DNA of 9,397 nucleotides from Prevotellaceae bacterium UBA1720 (GTDB lineage: Bacteria > Bacteroidota > Bacteroidia > Bacteroidales > Bacteroidaceae). Below, piece after piece: positions 7,645 through 9,397 of this stretch. Under the pieces are notes generated by a model. It ran no database searches. It saw only the letters and a program-made list of their open reading frames with translations, and was not told the origin of the DNA. Position numbers and translations under genes: made by a program. The stretch spans positions 1 to 9,397 of the forward strand of contig DCIS01000172.1 in NCBI GenBank assembly GCA_002317475.1. Reading direction: 5' to 3'. How positions within the stretch are numbered: the stretch's first letter is position 1; each line of letters starts with the position of its first letter.

Positions 7645-7703
7645 CCCCTTACTCCCCTATACTTAATACTTTATACTTTTACTTTTAACTCTCAACTTTC
7701 CAA
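7645..7703 (+). repeat. Degenerate ACTT heptad array in the folP-cdaA gap
   Basis: From 7661 to 7701 the gap reads as six successive units ACTTAAT, ACTTTAT, ACTTTT, ACTTTTA, ACTCTCA and ACTTTCC, with a period of 7 bp except for one 6-bp unit. An ACTCCCCTAT stretch precedes them at 7651. The coding strand is nearly free of G here. No full TAnnTTTG box was found; TACTTTTA is the nearest match. No terminator hairpin was seen, so folP and cdaA are probably co-transcribed. Confidence 0.6.
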
Positions 7704-8489
7704 GTGCCATTCGAAATATACATAAAAGATGTTGTCGACATTCTTCTGACCACCATCATCCTGTTCTATATCTACAAGGTGATGAGTCAGACGCGCTCGT
7801 TGCGTGTTTTTACCGGAGTGTTTGTTTTTGTTACTGCCTGGATTGTTGTGTCCAAGGTGCTGGAGATGAAGTTGCTGGGTGGTATCATGGATCAGTTGAT
7901 GAATGTCGGTGCCATTGCCATCATTGTCCTGTTCCAGAAGGAGATACGCAGTTTCCTTTACAATATTGGCATGCACAATGCCTTAGGTCGCTTGGTACGA
8001 TATTTCCGCAACGAGAAGCAGGCTGAGGATGGTCATTACCGCAATCCTCGCGCTGTGGTTTCTCCTATTGTCATGGCTTGTTTGAACATGAGCAAGCAGA
8101 AGGTAGGTGCCCTCATAGTTCTACGCAATGATACTCCTCTTGGCGAGTATGTTTCTTCTGGCGAACATCTGGATGCTAAGGTCAGCCAGCGCCTTATCGA
8201 GAATATCTTCTTCAAGAACAGTCCTTTGCATGACGGTGCCCTTATCATCAAGGGTGATCGTATTGTGGCTGCGTCCTGTATTTTGCCTACTTCTCATGAT
8301 ATCGACATCCCCAAGGAGTTTGGACTTCGCCACCGTGCCGCCCGTGGTATCAGTGCCGAGTCAGATGCTTTGGCCATCGTGGTCAGCGAGGAGACGGGTA
8401 GCATCACCCTTGCCTATAAGAATCGCTTCCGTGTCAATGTCACCAGCGAGCAACTTGAAGAGGCTATGATGAAAGGCACTATCGAGTGA
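7704..8489 (+). CDS. cdaA: Membrane diadenylate cyclase (c-di-AMP synthase, DisA_N domain)
   Basis: This 261-residue membrane enzyme makes cyclic di-AMP from two ATP. In other bacteria c-di-AMP controls potassium and osmotic balance and cell-wall integrity. Three N-terminal hydrophobic segments lie at about 9-27, 35-51 and 66-78, as in CdaA, followed by a short linker and the cytoplasmic DisA_N domain (about 95-255). The catalytic motifs are present: LHDGA (175-179, the DGA motif) and RHRAA (209-213). The start is GTG at 7704: no ATG lies between it and the folP stop, and the first internal ATG (residue 27) would delete the first membrane helix. The length is normal for the family. It is downstream of folP, an arrangement I recall as common in Bacteroidetes, whereas Firmicutes place cdaA next to cdaR and glmM. 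No regulator gene is next to it here. Confidence 0.95.
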   Translation: MPFEIYIKDVVDILLTTIILFYIYKVMSQTRSLRVFTGVFVFVTAWIVVSKVLEMKLLGGIMDQLMNVGAIAIIVLFQKEIRSFLYNIGMHNALGRLVRYFRNEKQAEDGHYRNPRAVVSPIVMACLNMSKQKVGALIVLRNDTPLGEYVSSGEHLDAKVSQRLIENIFFKNSPLHDGALIIKGDRIVAASCILPTSHDIDIPKEFGLRHRAARGISAESDALAIVVSEETGSITLAYKNRFRVNVTSEQLEEAMMKGTIE

Positions 8490-8540
8490 ATCATTTCAAA
8501 CTGCAATACAACCTAAATAAACAAATAAAACAATTATTGT
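8490..8540 (+). other. AT-rich leader of pta with a small palindrome
   Basis: This 51-bp gap is A-rich, as expected for a Bacteroidetes translation leader, and has neither a Shine-Dalgarno site nor a TAnnTTTG box. ACAAT-T-ATTGT at 8530-8540 is an inverted repeat with 5-bp arms that abuts the pta start codon. No terminator follows cdaA, so pta could be read from the folP promoter or from an unrecognised one. Confidence 0.4.
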
Positions 8541-9397
8541 ATGTCATTAATGGAAAAAATCATCGCTCGTGCCCAGAGCAACAAGCAGCGTATCGTGCTG
8601 CCCGAGAGTCTGGAAGAGCGTACGCTGAGCGCTGCCGACAAGTCTTTGGCAGACGATCTGGCTGAGATTATCCTGATTGGTAATCCCGACGAAATCAAGG
8701 CACTGGGTGCCAAGTTGGGTCTTACTCACCTTGACAAGGCCACTATCATCGACCCTGCTACCAGCGAGAAGACCGAGGAATACGCACAGCTACTGTTTAA
8801 GCTGCGTGAGAAGAAAGGTATGACCATAGAGAAGGCACGCCAGCAGGTGCTCGACCCTCTCTATTTCGGTTGTCTCATCATCAAGAGTGGTGATGCTGAT
8901 GGTCAGATTAGTGGTGCTCTCTCTACCACTGGCGACACCTTGCGTCCTGCTCTTCAGATCATCAAGTGTGCTCCTGGTATCTCCTGTGTCAGTGGAGCCA
9001 TGTTGCTCATCACCGATGCTAAGCAGTATGGCGAGGATGGTGTACTCGTCGTAGGCGACGTTGCCGTTACCCCCATGCCCGATGCTGCCCAGTTGGCACA
9101 GATTGCAGTCTGCACCGCTCAGACTGCCAAGAGCGTGGCAGGTTTTGCTGAGCCACGTGTGGCAATGCTCAGTTTTTCTACCAAGGGTAGTGCCAAGCAT
9201 GAGGTAGTAGACAAGGTTGTTGAGGCTACCCGTCTGGCCAAGGAACTCGCTCCTGACCTCAAGATTGACGGTGAACTGCAGGCTGATGCTGCCCTTGTCC
9301 CCTCAGTAGGTGAGAAGAAGGCTCCAGGTTCAGCCATCGCAGGTCATGCCAACACGCTTGTCTTCCCCTGTCTCGAGGTGGGTAACATTGGCTACAA
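8541..9397 (+). CDS. pta: Phosphate acetyltransferase, partial (C-terminus outside window)
   Basis: The first 285 codons are present and the frame runs off the right edge; short-form Pta enzymes are about 330 residues, so about 50 are missing. The enzyme interconverts acetyl-CoA plus phosphate and acetyl phosphate plus CoA. With acetate kinase this gives ATP and acetate in fermentation. Signatures are RIVLPESLEERTL (17-29), DGQISGALSTTGDTLRPAL (120-138), VGDVAVTPMPDAAQLA (171-186), AMLSFSTKGSA (208-218), DGELQADAA (243-251) and FPCLEVGNIGY (275-285). It has only the catalytic PTA_PTB domain, without the N-terminal regulatory region of the long E. coli form. ATG at 8541 gives MSLMEKIIARA, which matches the usual N-terminus; ATG at 8550 is also possible. 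ackA would be the expected next gene but lies outside the window. Confidence 0.95.
   Translation, partial: MSLMEKIIARAQSNKQRIVLPESLEERTLSAADKSLADDLAEIILIGNPDEIKALGAKLGLTHLDKATIIDPATSEKTEEYAQLLFKLREKKGMTIEKARQQVLDPLYFGCLIIKSGDADGQISGALSTTGDTLRPALQIIKCAPGISCVSGAMLLITDAKQYGEDGVLVVGDVAVTPMPDAAQLAQIAVCTAQTAKSVAGFAEPRVAMLSFSTKGSAKHEVVDKVVEATRLAKELAPDLKIDGELQADAALVPSVGEKKAPGSAIAGHANTLVFPCLEVGNIGY

Overview
The window looks like chromosomal DNA from a member of the Bacteroidales, most likely a Prevotella-type organism. The evidence is two perfect matches to the Bacteroidetes -7 promoter box (TAnnTTTG), A-rich leaders without Shine-Dalgarno sites, a folP-cdaA gene pair, a DUF4859 protein, and a large secreted enzyme ending in a short sorting tail of the type IX secretion kind. 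No mobile element, tRNA, rRNA or CRISPR array was seen.

The layout is two divergent transcription units separated by a 143-bp regulatory region at 6650-6792. Leftward (minus strand) run murF (5348-6649), a 1498-residue rhamnogalacturonan lyase of family PL11 (790-5286), and the start of a secreted DUF4859/Ig-like protein (760 to the window edge). The gaps are only 61 and 29 bp, and I see no internal promoter, so the three are probably co-transcribed from the promoter ahead of murF. Rightward (plus strand) run folP (6793-7644), cdaA (7704-8489) and the first 285 codons of pta (8541 to the window edge). folP has a near-ideal promoter, TTTG-N19-TAACTTTG, followed at once by a perfect 14-bp tandem duplication that fills most of its 5' leader.

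Four of the genes are housekeeping: MurF adds D-Ala-D-Ala to the peptidoglycan precursor, FolP makes dihydropteroate for folate synthesis, CdaA makes the second messenger c-di-AMP, and Pta converts acetyl-CoA to acetyl phosphate. The two leftmost genes are accessory and secreted. The lyase should cleave the rhamnogalacturonan I backbone of pectin. Its partner has no known function.

The most unusual item is the lyase. Behind an ordinary PL11 catalytic core of about 620 residues it carries roughly 830 residues containing four degenerate copies of the autotransporter-associated (PATR) beta-strand repeat, then a sorting tail in place of an autotransporter barrel. I did not find a clearly new defence or mobile system.
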